Positions 17,760 through 27,662 of a stretch of DNA of 57,993 bases are shown one piece after another. The notes below the pieces were generated by a model, which did no database searches, had not been told where the DNA came from, and was given only the letters and a program-made list of their open reading frames with translations. Source of the DNA: an uncultured Nostoc sp. (GTDB taxonomy: Bacteria > Cyanobacteriota > Cyanobacteriia > Cyanobacteriales > Nostocaceae). The stretch covers positions 1-57,993 of the forward strand of contig NZ_CALMFY010000011.1 of NCBI RefSeq assembly GCF_937863485.1. Reading direction: 5' to 3'. Each line of letters opens with the position of its first letter. Position 1 is the first letter of the stretch. A program made the translations under genes and the position numbers.

Positions 17760-17903
17760 TTTACTTATGATTCCTCTTCACGACCACACACACACCATCA
17801 CAAGGCAATAATGCCCTCATGCCAAAGGTAAAACTCAAGACATAATTTTTTCTTTTGCTTTTTTACTTTACAAGGCAAAAGGCAAAAGTCAAATTTCAAG
17901 AGG

Positions 17904-17943
17904 CAAGATCAATCCCACGCTTTTAAATGTGGGATTGATCTTG
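17904..17943. repeat. perfect 14-base-pair inverted repeat
   Basis: CAAGATCAATCCCA, a 12-base loop, then TGGGATTGATCTTG. It lies in the 335-base gap between purC and omp85. No T-run follows on either strand, so it is more likely a repeat or protein-binding/RNA hairpin than an intrinsic terminator. The rest of the gap shows nothing I can name. Confidence 0.7.
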
Positions 17944-18094
17944 GACGTTTTGGATCTCGCACTACCTGAGGTGACAGACAATTTTTCTTTTTAAACTGGC
18001 TAATGACCCACGACTAAAGTTTTCATTCATAATTCTTTGCTTTTGTCTCCTGCCTTCTCTGATAATTTCTTCTTACCTTTTGGTTTTTACCTGT

Positions 18095-18832
18095 TTAACT
18101 TGTAGTTTCTACTGCTTTTAGCACTCTTTGTAAAACCTCCTGGTAGGCATCCTCTACATTTCCTAAGTCTCGGCGAAAGCGGTCTTTGTCCATTACCCGG
18201 CGGTTTGAGTCCTTTTCTGCGGTATCCCACAAACGGCAGGTGTCGGGGCTAATTTCATCGGCCAAGAGCAACTGCTGTTGTGAGTCCAAACCAAACTCTA
18301 GTTTGAAGTCTACTAGGGTAATGCCGCACCGCTGCCAAAAGTTATTGAGAAATTTGTTGATGTGCAATGCTAGATGTGTTATTGCGTCTACTTGTTCCGC
18401 AGTAGCTAGTTCTAGCAGATACAGGCGATCGCGTGTCAATAAAGGATCTCCTAATTGGTCGTTTTTGTAATAAAACTCTACCAAAGGCTGTTTCAGAATT
18501 GTACCCACCGATAACCCTGTTTGCTGACACAGACTCCCAGCAGCAATATTTCTGATAACTACTTCTAAGGGCAAAATCTTTACTGCTCTCACTAGCATCT
18601 GATTTGGGGCAGGGCTATCGATAAAGTGAGTTTTTATACCATTTGCCTCCAACTGTTTAAAAAGCTGGCTGGAAATGCTACAATTAATTTTTCCTTTTCC
18701 TTGGATACTGCCACGTTTTTGGGCATTAAACGCCGTGGCGTCATCCTTAAAATCAGCCAACAAGACTTCGGGATCGTCAGTTGTATAGAGAATTTTCGCT
18801 TTGCCTTCGTATAACTTGGAATTAACAGACAT
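18095..18832 (-). CDS. purC: SAICAR synthetase (purine synthesis)
   Basis: 245 residues, family about 235-245. It begins SKLYEGKAKILYTTDDPEVL, the nucleotide-binding start of PurC. DDATAFNAQKRGSIQGKGKI, FIDSPAPNQMLVRAVKILPL and LDFKLEFGLD-like VDFKLEFGLD follow, with LLADEISPDTCRLWD. It makes phosphoribosyl-aminoimidazole-succinocarboxamide from CAIR and aspartate with ATP. It sits upstream of omp85 on the same strand, probably on its own promoter given the gap. Confidence 0.97.
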   Translation of the reverse strand: MSVNSKLYEGKAKILYTTDDPEVLLADFKDDATAFNAQKRGSIQGKGKINCSISSQLFKQLEANGIKTHFIDSPAPNQMLVRAVKILPLEVVIRNIAAGSLCQQTGLSVGTILKQPLVEFYYKNDQLGDPLLTRDRLYLLELATAEQVDAITHLALHINKFLNNFWQRCGITLVDFKLEFGLDSQQQLLLADEISPDTCRLWDTAEKDSNRRVMDKDRFRRDLGNVEDAYQEVLQRVLKAVETTS

Positions 18833-19481
18833 GGTGGCAGGTAAAGTTCTAGGCGATGGACGATTTTTGTCGTTTCGGGCTTCACCATTTTATCTTTAGT
18901 TATTAACTATTAGTCATTGGTGATTATTGAGTGCCGAGTACTGAGTGCGGAATCTCACTTCTTCACTCAGAACTCGGAACTCAGAACTGTTTTGCCCAAC
19001 GCCCTCATTAGCCAGTTGCCAAACATTCGGAACTGAATCTCTAACTTTTAACAGACGACAGTTAGCTTTAGTGCATAGTAAATTTAGTTTATCTAAGTAG
19101 TTTCACTCAATAAAATTAGTAGTTATTTTTGCAAAGAAAGATTAATAAAGAGTACGGGTATTTTTTAATAGTTTGTAAGTCAGGGTTTCAACTGTAGTTA
19201 ATTACAATCTGAGCTTCATAAACTAAGATGAAAGAAATTGATAGCTCGGAGAAAAGTGAAATATACTCTCTAGTCATTTTAACAGGGAATTTTTTTGTAA
19301 CATTTACGCTAAAAGTATTTCAAGCTTTATCTTCTAGTCTCAAAATCTGAATCAACCAATTTCTGCATCACCAATTGGAAAAGGAGTTGGATGATTTGAT
19401 TTCCCCCAGTCTGACAAAAGAAAGATTAGGGTAGCTAGTGATTCAGCTTTAGACATTTAAACAGAAAGGGAGTTGAATAAT
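18833..19481. other. intergenic region with converging short repeats
   Basis: About 650 bases without a gene. At 18930-18990 the sequence GTGCCGAGTACTGAGTGCGG is followed by CACTCAGAACTCGGAACTCA, an imperfect inverted repeat of the usual intergenic type. The rest is AT-rich (19080-19340) and probably holds the purC promoter region and the leader of the next gene. No RNA gene recognised. Confidence 0.5.
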
Positions 19482-19757
19482 TTGGAGAAAAAAATAGTGA
19501 ACAAGGATGATTTTCTCTACCCTCGTGGTCGCTACTACGGTCAAGTAAAGCCAGAAAACTTGGTTTTTAATGCGAATCTACAGGAATTTGCCCAACGAGT
19601 AAGCTACATTTGCAACTTAGAAACAGGTGGAAAACTGCCTCCAGGTGCAGCTTACGAACAAATAAAGGATCTATGGAAACAGTTGAAACGCTCAAAAAAA
19701 GAGCTAAGAATTGGCGAAGACCCGTTTCAGGATGACCAGGGAGAGGTTCAAGGTTGA
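19482..19757 (+). CDS. small conserved cyanobacterial protein
   Basis: About 87-94 residues, soluble and charged. The core NKDDFLYPRGRYYGQVKPEN, then NANLQEFAQRVSYICNLETG and LWKQLKRSKKELRIGEDPF, matches a small conserved family of cyanobacteria I know only as hypothetical. Possible starts are TTG at 19473, TTG at 19482 (GGGAG nine bases upstream) and GTG at 19497 (GGAG nine bases upstream, giving MNKDDF). I chose 19482; 19497 is equally plausible. Confidence 0.75.
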   Translation: MEKKIVNKDDFLYPRGRYYGQVKPENLVFNANLQEFAQRVSYICNLETGGKLPPGAAYEQIKDLWKQLKRSKKELRIGEDPFQDDQGEVQG

Positions 19758-19769
19758 AGGGGAGAGGCG

Positions 19770-19822
19770 GGGACGCTAGGAGTGATAACTCATAACTCCT
19801 AACTCCTAACTTCTAACTCAAA
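19770..19822. repeat. heptamer repeats (ACTCCTA type)
   Basis: TAACTCATAACTCCTAACTC continues into further CTAACTT/CTAACTC heptamers between the small conserved gene and the cyclase remnant. Confidence 0.75.
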
Positions 19823-19823
19823 A

Positions 19824-20206
19824 CTACTTAGTAAGCATTGTCCAAATACCATTCCAGGACTCTGATGATTTTTTTTGTAATTAATTATACGCATATTGCT
19901 GGTGGATATCAACAGCTCGGTCTTTGGGTAGGATGCATTTGGCGGGTTCAAAACAGGCGATCGCTTGTGAGAAGTGCGCGATAAATAAGCAGTGCGTCCG
20001 GATATGATAGTTAAACAGAAACTCTTGAATGTTGGCATCTAGAGGGGTGCTGCGATCGCCAATTAACTCCTAGATATTCACCGCCTGGTGTTTCCCTTTG
20101 ACGCGAATTTTATTTAACTAGCGCACCTAAATGCGATCGCTGCAAAAAGAATATCACAATCATATTCCTTAGTTACCACTTCCAAGCGCAAACTCAAATT
20201 GGGCAT
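19824..20206 (-). pseudogene. class III adenylate cyclase, decayed C-terminal fragment
   Basis: On the minus strand, in several frames, the order of a cyanobacterial adenylate cyclase end is readable: LRLEVVTKEYDCDILF, then IRVKGKHQAVNI, a stop, then GDRSTPLDANIQEFLFNYH, FSQAIACFEPAK, PKDRAVDIHQQYAYNY and WNGIWTMLTK before a TAG at 19824. At least one nonsense codon and more than one frameshift separate the pieces, and the catalytic part upstream is gone. It is a dead remnant beside sqdX; cAMP relevance is nil. Confidence 0.75.
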
Positions 20207-20248
20207 TGGTTATTCTCCCCACTCCTGGCCTCCTGCTTCTCCACTCCC

Positions 20249-21379
20249 CTATTTTGTCAACTGTTCAGAAAATATCACCTTTTGGTAGTAATCTTGTAGC
20301 TGCCTGGTGGCAGATGGCCAACCCCAGATTTCTGCTTCCTGGCGAGCATTTTGACGGATGATGTCTCGTTGTTGTTTTTGTTCTAAAAGGCGAATAGTGG
20401 CAGCGATGGCTCCTTGAACATTTGCCGTTGGCTCGAAAAGATATCCATTTACCCCATCTGTCACAATATCAGGAATTCCCCCCGAACGGGCTGCTACCAC
20501 CGGACAGCCAGCAGCCATCGCTTCTAGTAGTACTAAGCCTAATGTTTCTGTCCGGGAGGGAAAAATAAAGGCATCAGCGCTAGCAAAGGCAGAACCTAAC
20601 TCTTGCCCCATGAGATACCCAACAAAATAAGTGTTTGTGCCAGCAAAGTGTTTTTGCAATGCTTGACGGTGGGGGCCATCCCCAACCAGTGCCAACCGCG
20701 CTTCGGGAATGGCTTCTAAAATTGGTTTGATGCGCTCAATTTCTTTTTCAGCGGAAAGCCGCCCAACATAAAGTAGCAATGGACTTTCTGGATGGTTTTG
20801 TGATAGACGCGATCGCATCTTTACACTAGCCAAATCGGGGTGAAATAATTCTGTATCCACCCCACGCTGCCATAAATCTACCCGTTCAATACCGTGTGCT
20901 GTCAGTTCCTCCATCATTGCTGTTGAGGTACACAGATTCAAAGCTGCTTGATTATGAGCACCTTTGAGCAGTTCCCAAAGAAAACCTTCCAGCATCCCCA
21001 AGCCGTAATGCTGGAGATATTGGGGTAAATGCGTATGATAAGACGCCACTAAGGGTATTTTGAGAATTTTACTATAAAATATCCCAGATAAACCCAAAAC
21101 TGCTGGATTCACCACATGAATAACATCTGGCTTAAACTCTTCTAAGACGTAACCAATGGCTGGGCGGGGAAGTGCCATTTTCAACTCTGGATACAATGGC
21201 AGAGGAAAGCCAGTAACGCCGTAAACTTTAGCGCCTTTATATTCTGTAATCTCTCCATCAGGGGCAATCACCAGCACTTGATTACCACTGCGCTGTAAAT
21301 GGTCAACGGTATGGCACAAGCGCGTCACAATGCCGTCAACCTTGGGCAAAAAGGTTTCGGTAAATAGAGCAATTCTCAT
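20249..21379 (-). CDS. sqdX: sulfoquinovosyltransferase, sulfolipid synthesis
   Basis: 376 residues, GT4-type glycosyltransferase. It begins MRIALFTETFLPKVDGIVTR, with G-I-V near the donor site. HVVNPAVLGLSG, VASYHTHLPQYLQHYGL, LLYVGRLSAEKEIERI and the donor-binding FPSRTETLGLVLLEAMAAG are visible. It transfers sulfoquinovose from UDP-sulfoquinovose to diacylglycerol, making SQDG of thylakoid membranes. It lies on the same strand as sqdB, from which a DUF4291 pseudogene separates it by seven bases. Confidence 0.93.
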   Translation of the reverse strand: MRIALFTETFLPKVDGIVTRLCHTVDHLQRSGNQVLVIAPDGEITEYKGAKVYGVTGFPLPLYPELKMALPRPAIGYVLEEFKPDVIHVVNPAVLGLSGIFYSKILKIPLVASYHTHLPQYLQHYGLGMLEGFLWELLKGAHNQAALNLCTSTAMMEELTAHGIERVDLWQRGVDTELFHPDLASVKMRSRLSQNHPESPLLLYVGRLSAEKEIERIKPILEAIPEARLALVGDGPHRQALQKHFAGTNTYFVGYLMGQELGSAFASADAFIFPSRTETLGLVLLEAMAAGCPVVAARSGGIPDIVTDGVNGYLFEPTANVQGAIAATIRLLEQKQQRDIIRQNARQEAEIWGWPSATRQLQDYYQKVIFSEQLTK

Positions 21380-21385
21380 AAAAAA

Positions 21386-22030
21386 CTATTTAGTACAGGC
21401 AGATAATCTCAGGTTTGCTTGCGTTTCGGTATCAAACACAGAGTAAACTGTCTCCCGTGGTGTAATCAATTCTGCACAGTCAGATTTAATGTTTTGCCGC
21501 TGTTTTTGTACAAAGTCCGAGATGTCCTCGATATTCACAATTCAATCTTTGGCGTAAGCAACTAGCACTTGACCACGTAACCCTAACTGAATAGCGCGTC
21601 GTTCTAATTTTGTCCCCGATAGGTGATGGTCTGGGTCCCATTGTAGGCGGACTTGTGATTGCTTCAATGCTCTTTGCCATTCACTTTTATTGGGATAAAG
21701 TTCTGGAACGTAGCTGGAATGAACAGCCGCCGCTAAAATTTCATCAAAAGCTGAACGCTTAATCCAAATAGCTAACACTACCTCTTGCCCATTTTCTGTA
21801 CCCCATCCAGAACGATACATCATCCAGAGGAAGTTAGGTTTTATCCAACTCATGCGGTCAAAACTGAACTCACCACCAAAATAACTGTAGGTGGCGGCGA
21901 AATCACCAATAGCTGGACGATACGCTTGATAAACAACAATTGAATGGTCGTCATATTGTGCTAAGATATGATGACCATTTTTAGGTCAATTACTGACTTG
22001 AGTTAAATAAGGTTCTGTTATCAGCCGCAC
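21386..22030 (-). pseudogene. DUF4291 gene with two in-frame TGA codons
   Basis: Exactly 215 codons run from GTG at 22030 to TAG at 21386 without frameshift. The protein is recognisable: RLITEPYLTQVSN, stop, PKNGHHILAQYDDHSIVVYQ, AYRPAIGDFAATYSYFGGEF, SWIKPNFLWMMYRSGWG, LQWDPDHHLSGTKLERRAIQ, VAYAKD, stop, IVNIEDISDFVQKQR. The TGAs at 21986-21988 and 21542-21544 sit where I expect Trp (NWPKNG and KDWIVNI in homologs). It lies 13 bases after sqdB and 6 before sqdX, tightly within the operon. Function of the family is unknown. Two point mutations are the simplest reading. Confidence 0.82.
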
Positions 22031-22043
22031 GCAGGAATTTACC

Positions 22044-23210
<1,167 letters not shown>

Positions 23211-23361
23211 TTACTCGCTGATAGCTAAATCTACCAGGTTTCTGTCCCCTCTCAATCATCATTCAGGCGGAGATGTCGATTTAGGCAGCAGGGGGGAGGG
23301 GAAGATGAGAGGAATTCTCCTAATTCCTGTACAGACAAAGATTTTTCGCGTCTCTCCTAAC

Positions 23362-23892
23362 TCAGGACTTGGAAATCCGATACTGCTGGGCAATGTAATA
23401 AAACAAACGATAGTAATCTTGAAATTCTTGGCTCTTGCTTCGTCCCTGCCAGTAGTATTTCACTTGACTCTGAGTTAGTGTCAGTGTCATCGAACCTACT
23501 CCTTTGTCAACCTCTACAACCAGTATCCCAGATACTCCTTGGGCAGTCTGAAAGTTGGGATTTATCTTTTTCACAGAATTTTGGTCTGTAACAATCGAAT
23601 TTGGTAGCTGCTGACTTGCCCATCCCCGAATTTCCACTGTTTTGTTCTGGGGTGAAATAAATACAATTCCATCATCATTTTCTGGGGCTGCTAATGAAGT
23701 CCAGTTACTTGGATATGGAAATTCAAAGCCATAACGGGAGTTGCTATAAGTTTTCCATGTGATAGCTCCGGCGTTAAAATCGTTTGCAGTACAACCCCAC
23801 AGGATTATGAACAGGGCAATGGCTTTGCTAACGCTGGAGGCAAACCGATAAATTCTTCGCCCCAAACTACAGGTTTTATTAGCAGTAGTCAT
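23362..23892 (-). CDS. conserved lipoprotein, PsbP-like region
   Basis: 176 residues. A positively charged N-terminus, hydrophobic AIALFIILWG and a Cys (LWGC, about residue 34) form a plausible lipobox. The mature part has WKTYSNSRYGFEFPYPSNWT, like the entry to PsbP/Mog1-type folds, and a closing FQDYYRLFYYIAQQYRI. Function unknown; a membrane-anchored lumen or periplasmic protein is likely. Monocistronic, 157 bases upstream of sqdB. Confidence 0.7.
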   Translation of the reverse strand: MTTANKTCSLGRRIYRFASSVSKAIALFIILWGCTANDFNAGAITWKTYSNSRYGFEFPYPSNWTSLAAPENDDGIVFISPQNKTVEIRGWASQQLPNSIVTDQNSVKKINPNFQTAQGVSGILVVEVDKGVGSMTLTLTQSQVKYYWQGRSKSQEFQDYYRLFYYIAQQYRISKS

Positions 23893-24071
23893 TTATATTA
23901 CGCATTTTGCCAAAATTATTGATTTTATAGAAATATCAGGGGCAAGTTAGAGCCACCATACTATACTGCTGCTTGATTAAATTTAGTTAACCCCAGCCAG
24001 ATAACTGTTTTGTAAATAACTCAGTTTGGTAACGATGTCATTAGTACACTGTGGCGTCAGTTTGCCTACCT

Positions 24072-24099
24072 TTAACAAGGGGATTTTGCCCCTTGTTAA
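24072..24099. terminator. 11-base-pair hairpin TTAACAAGGGG/CCCCTTGTTAA
   Basis: A perfect hairpin with a six-base loop in the 395-base gap between the lipoprotein and the RHH gene, both of which start away from it. No T-run follows. With promoters expected on both sides it may be a repeat or binding site rather than a terminator. The rest of the gap is AT-rich without an ORF. Confidence 0.35.
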
Positions 24100-24287
24100 G
24101 CTGCAAGTCTTCTTAATTGAGATGGTAGATGGATTTACACGCCCGCTGTACTAGTTAAAACAGCATCTAAATCCAAAATATAAATAAATGTAACGAAACT
24201 GCCGTTAAAACGTTTTGCCGTCTTGACAACCAATCAAGAAACCGATAACTTGATATACATACCCGGGTAAGACCGTTAAAGAGTTAT

Positions 24288-24641
24288 ATGCAAACGCAAA
24301 CTAAGCAAAAGGTCACTTTGTATTTATCGCCAGAGTTGCACAGAAAGTTGAAGATTCGTTCAGCAGTCGATTCAGAGCCAATGTCAGAACTTGCGGAACG
24401 TGCCCTCGTTTTTTACCTGTCTAATTCAGAATTGGTTGACGAGGTAGAAGATTCTTCTTGTGGGCGGACTCATAGAGTTTATTCATGCCCAACTTGTGAT
24501 AGCTCATTAGTCTTACGTGATGGGGAACTGATAACTTTGGGCAATCAACCAGGAGTAGTTGGTCAAGAACATCTTTCTATTGATGAGATGGATAAAGATG
24601 AAACCCATCCTAAGAGTGAGGAAGAGTTAGTTCCTTGCTAA
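24288..24641 (+). CDS. ribbon-helix-helix-like protein with Cys pair
   Basis: 117 residues. The N-terminal 50 residues (KVTLYLSPELHRKLKIRSAV, DSEPMSELAERALVFYL) match a ribbon-helix-helix DNA-binding domain. The middle has YSCPTCDSS, a CxxC pair, and the acidic tail ends VPC. It precedes ycf46 by 97 bases on the same strand, an arrangement I recall as conserved in cyanobacteria (slr0373-slr0374 region of Synechocystis). It may regulate the downstream genes; not shown. Confidence 0.75.
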   Translation: MQTQTKQKVTLYLSPELHRKLKIRSAVDSEPMSELAERALVFYLSNSELVDEVEDSSCGRTHRVYSCPTCDSSLVLRDGELITLGNQPGVVGQEHLSIDEMDKDETHPKSEEELVPC

Positions 24642-24737
24642 ATAGATAGGAATTATGAATTATTTATTCATGATTCAATTGTCTTTACCAGAAGCAATGT
24701 CTCTACTGTCTCTATAAGGTCTCAAGTAGGTCGATGT

Positions 24738-26249
24738 ATGAAAGAAGAGCTCAATATCTTAATTCAAGCTCAATACCCTTTAATCTACCTTGTGACCTCC
24801 GAGGAAGAGCGGGCCGAGCAAGCAGTCTCCACAATCGCCCAGTTGTTAAAGCCCCAGCGCCGGGTATTTGTTTGGACAGTAACACACGGGATTGTGGAGT
24901 ATGGTCAACCCCGGAATGTCACCCAACATAATACCGTGTCTCCAGAGGCGGCGATTGAGTGGATAATCCGGCAGAAAGAACCAAGTATATTTATTCTTAA
25001 AGATTTACATCCCTTTATTGATGCGCCTGCAACAAACAGATCGTTACGTGATGCGATCGCTAGCTTTAAAGGTACGCAAAAGAACATCATTTTGATGTCG
25101 CCGATGCAACAAGTACCTATAGAGTTGGAAAAAGAAGTTGTTGTTATCGACTTTACACTGCCAGATATGGCAGAGTTAAATAAAGTACTGACTCAGCATG
25201 TAGACCAAAATCGTGGTCGGCGGCTGACAACAGAAGCCAGAGAAAAGCTTCTCAGAGCAGCTTTGGGTCTAACTAAAGATGAAGCTGAGAAAGTCTACCG
25301 GAAGGCGCAGGTAACTACAGGGCGTTTAACGGAAGATGAAGTAGATATAGTTTTATCTGAGAAAAAGCAACTAATTCGGCGCAATGGGATCTTAGAATAT
25401 ATTGAAGAAGATGAAACCATTGATGCTGTAGGTGGCTTAGAAGAGTTAAAAAGATGGCTCAAGCAACGCTCCAACGCTTTCACAGAAAGAGCCAGAGAGT
25501 ATGGTTTGCCTCAACCAAAGGGGATGCTAATTCTCGGAGTTCCCGGTTGCGGTAAGTCATTAATTGCCAAAACTACTTCCCGGCTGTGGGGTTTACCACT
25601 GTTGCGGTTGGATATGGGGCGAGTCTATGACGGCTCAATGGTGGGACGAAGTGAGGCAAATCTGCGGAACGCTCTAAAAACAGCAGAATCTATTTCCCCA
25701 GCGATTTTGTTTATCGATGAATTGGATAAATCCTTTGCTGGTAGTGGAGGTTCCTCCGATTCTGATGGGGGGACTTCAAGTAGAATCTTCGGTTCTTTCC
25801 TCACATGGATGCAAGATAAGAAGTCACCAGTGTTTGTGATGGCAACCGCCAACAGAGTAGAACGCTTACCTGGCGAGTTCTTGAGGAAAGGACGCTTTGA
25901 TGAGATTTTCTTTGTGGATCTGCCAACACCGGAAGAACGGCAGCAGATTTTCAATATTCATCTGACCAAGCGCCGTGAAGACATCTCTCGATTTGATCTT
26001 GAGCAACTAGCTAAGATGTCTGATGGCTTTTCTGGGGCAGAAGTTGAGCAAGCGATCGTTGCGGCAATGTATGAAGCTTTTGCCCAAGATCGGGAGTTCA
26101 CCCAACTAGATATTATTGCTGCACTGAAGGCAACATTGCCGCTGTCTCGAACGATGCAAGAACAAGTAACGGCTCTGAGAGATTGGGCCAGACAGCGAGC
26201 CCGCCCCGCAGCATCCTCCGTAGCTGAATATCAGCGAATGGAGTTCTAA
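24738..26249 (+). CDS. ycf46: AAA+ ATPase Ycf46
   Basis: 503 residues, equal to the usual cyanobacterial Ycf46. An N-terminal domain (EELNILIQAQYPLIYLVTSE) precedes an AAA module: Walker A GVPGCGKSLIAKT (about 267-279), Walker B AILFIDELDKSF, sensor-1 VFVMATANRVERLPGEFLRK with the arginine-finger region GRFDEIF, and a C-terminal lid (DGFSGAEVEQAI). The Synechocystis homolog Slr0374 is linked to low-CO2 response. Three cyanobacterial-plastid type genes follow each other here, ending in ycf35. Confidence 0.93.
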   Translation: MKEELNILIQAQYPLIYLVTSEEERAEQAVSTIAQLLKPQRRVFVWTVTHGIVEYGQPRNVTQHNTVSPEAAIEWIIRQKEPSIFILKDLHPFIDAPATNRSLRDAIASFKGTQKNIILMSPMQQVPIELEKEVVVIDFTLPDMAELNKVLTQHVDQNRGRRLTTEAREKLLRAALGLTKDEAEKVYRKAQVTTGRLTEDEVDIVLSEKKQLIRRNGILEYIEEDETIDAVGGLEELKRWLKQRSNAFTERAREYGLPQPKGMLILGVPGCGKSLIAKTTSRLWGLPLLRLDMGRVYDGSMVGRSEANLRNALKTAESISPAILFIDELDKSFAGSGGSSDSDGGTSSRIFGSFLTWMQDKKSPVFVMATANRVERLPGEFLRKGRFDEIFFVDLPTPEERQQIFNIHLTKRREDISRFDLEQLAKMSDGFSGAEVEQAIVAAMYEAFAQDREFTQLDIIAALKATLPLSRTMQEQVTALRDWARQRARPAASSVAEYQRMEF

Positions 26250-26391
26250 AAGCTTTCCTCTGCCATCCCAGGGGGAAAGGCTAGCTGAAAATGCTAGCAG
26301 TTATAAGAAAAGCCGCATCCTGTTAAGCGCGGCTTCGCCCAAAACAAACCGTTGTCGTTTTTCTCAATCTTCTCATTGGAGGAAACCCCAA

Positions 26392-26742
26392 ATGTCTCAC
26401 TTTAGCACCCTGCGTACCAAAATCACCGATGCCGAAATCCTCAAGGCTTCCTTGCGCGACCTCGGTATCAGCGTAAAGACTGAAGCTGATGTCCGTGGTT
26501 ATAACGGCCAGCGTGTCCGTTCCGACATCGTTGCTATGTTGGATGGCGAATATGATCTCGGCTGGTCTCGCAACAGCGATGGTTCCTTTGACCTAATCGC
26601 TGACCTGTGGGGAGTTGCTAAGAAGCACAATCAAACCGAGTTGATCAACTCTATCAACCAAAAGTATGCCGTTAACAAAACTTTGGCTGAAGTAAAACAA
26701 CGCGGTCTGCAAAACGCCAATGTGAAGTTGGTATTGCAATAA
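26392..26742 (+). CDS. ycf35: Ycf35 / DUF1257 protein
   Basis: 116 residues. SHFSTLRTKITDAEILKASL, LGISVKTEADVRGYNGQRVR and DLGWSRNSDGSFDLIADLWG are the DUF1257 pattern shared with plastid Ycf35. TTGGAGGAAACC gives a strong ribosome binding site (GGAGG) before ATG. Function unknown. It lies 142 bases after ycf46 and ends at a strong terminator. GC content and codon use suggest high expression. Confidence 0.92.
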   Translation: MSHFSTLRTKITDAEILKASLRDLGISVKTEADVRGYNGQRVRSDIVAMLDGEYDLGWSRNSDGSFDLIADLWGVAKKHNQTELINSINQKYAVNKTLAEVKQRGLQNANVKLVLQ

Positions 26743-26810
26743 CAATTTCTCTGCGCGTTCCCAAAGCTGCACGGGTTAACCATATAAATAGCGGTTAGCC
26801 CGCTTTTTTA

Positions 26811-26848
26811 TCGGGACTGAGATTTATTTCTCAGTCCCGATTTTTTAT
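26811..26848 (+). terminator. intrinsic terminator after ycf35
   Basis: TCGGGACTGAGA, a short loop, TCTCAGTCCCGA, then TTTTTTATTT: a 12-base-pair stem followed by a T-run. A second weaker hairpin (GCGGTTAGCCCGC) precedes it at about 26790-26803. Confidence 0.93.
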
Positions 26849-26941
26849 TTATGAGTCTAGTTAACCTCCAATCTTATCTGAAGAGTTACAGTCTCTCATT
26901 TTTCTAGCAAGACAATTGATTAGGATCATTGTTAAATTGTA

Positions 26942-27112
26942 CTAGTCATCATCATCAGTAAAGTAGCTGCTTCTTTCTTCCCGTTTTTCTTCTATCCAAG
27001 CATCGTAAGCACCAGCATCATCTGGTTCGTAGTCTGTTTTATAGCACCAGTTTATAAAATCACTTTGATAGCGATTTCCGTAAAAAGCTTCAACATCAAC
27101 ACTAGTTTTCAT
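26942..27112 (-). CDS. small acidic ORF, 56 residues
   Basis: From ATG at 27112: KTSVDVEAFYGNRYQSDFIN, then aromatic and acidic residues (KTDYEPDDAGAYDAWIEEKR) ending in four Asp. The pattern looks like a folded small protein rather than random sequence, but no clear ribosome binding site is seen and I do not recognise a family. Confidence 0.4.
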   Translation of the reverse strand: MKTSVDVEAFYGNRYQSDFINWCYKTDYEPDDAGAYDAWIEEKREERSSYFTDDDD

Positions 27113-27121
27113 CTGTTGATT

Positions 27122-27328
27122 TCAATTATTAAGTTGCAAATAACTGTTAATTTCTTGTAAGTGTCCCTTGCTAATTCTGTAAACATCAGAATCTATTAAT
27201 TGATTTTTTTTACACAACATAATCGCTTGTTGATAATTTTCTTTTGCTTTTTTTTTTCGCAGTTCTGGTGGTATGGCTTCCCAGCGATCGCATTTTATCA
27301 ATTTGCAAGTGACAATTATTCTGAACAA
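27122..27328 (-). CDS. short basic ORF, possibly the frame-shifted end of the next gene
   Basis: 68 residues from a TTG: KCDRWEAIPPELRKKKAKEN, then YQQAIMLCKKNQLIDSDVYR. It overlaps the end of the upstream lipoprotein ORF by 13 bases in another frame. It is either a coupled small gene or the C-terminal part of the same protein after a frameshift. Function unknown. Confidence 0.4.
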   Translation of the reverse strand: MFRIIVTCKLIKCDRWEAIPPELRKKKAKENYQQAIMLCKKNQLIDSDVYRISKGHLQEINSYLQLNN

Positions 27329-27534
27329 GATTTATTTCTGTATTCACAATCTCCATATCCATCAAGCGACTCTGGGTAACACATTTTGTAAACATTTTTT
27401 GGATAGCATACACAATCTGTAGCTGCTGAATCGTAACAAACCATTTCAGATTTTGGACTACAACTATTAAGTATAAGTAATAAGAATAATGAGATGATAA
27501 AATTAGGTAAAAATAAGATTGTTTTTATAAACAT
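27316..27534 (-). CDS. small Cys-rich lipoprotein
   Basis: 72 residues. A lipoprotein signal (TILFLPNFIISLFLLLILNS then Cys25) precedes a short mature part with several Cys (VCYDSAATDCVCYPKNVYKM, CYPESLDGYGDCEY, SCSE), suggesting disulfides outside the cytoplasm. AT-rich compared with the neighbours. Unknown function; the C-terminus may continue in the overlapping downstream ORF through a frameshift. Confidence 0.5.
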   Translation of the reverse strand: MFIKTILFLPNFIISLFLLLILNSCSPKSEMVCYDSAATDCVCYPKNVYKMCYPESLDGYGDCEYRNKSCSE

Positions 27535-27662
27535 ATAAATTAGATTAATTTCATTAACTGTTATACTCCTAATTTTTATAAAATTGACGAGTAAAATTAC
27601 TGAGTTATTAAATTTTTAATTATGTTAGTTATTCTGAATAATTAAAATTGTAATTATAAAAA

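Noticed and set aside
19799..20038. 79-residue minus-strand ORF
   Set aside because: It overlaps the adenylate cyclase remnant and only reads some of its pieces in the wrong frame.
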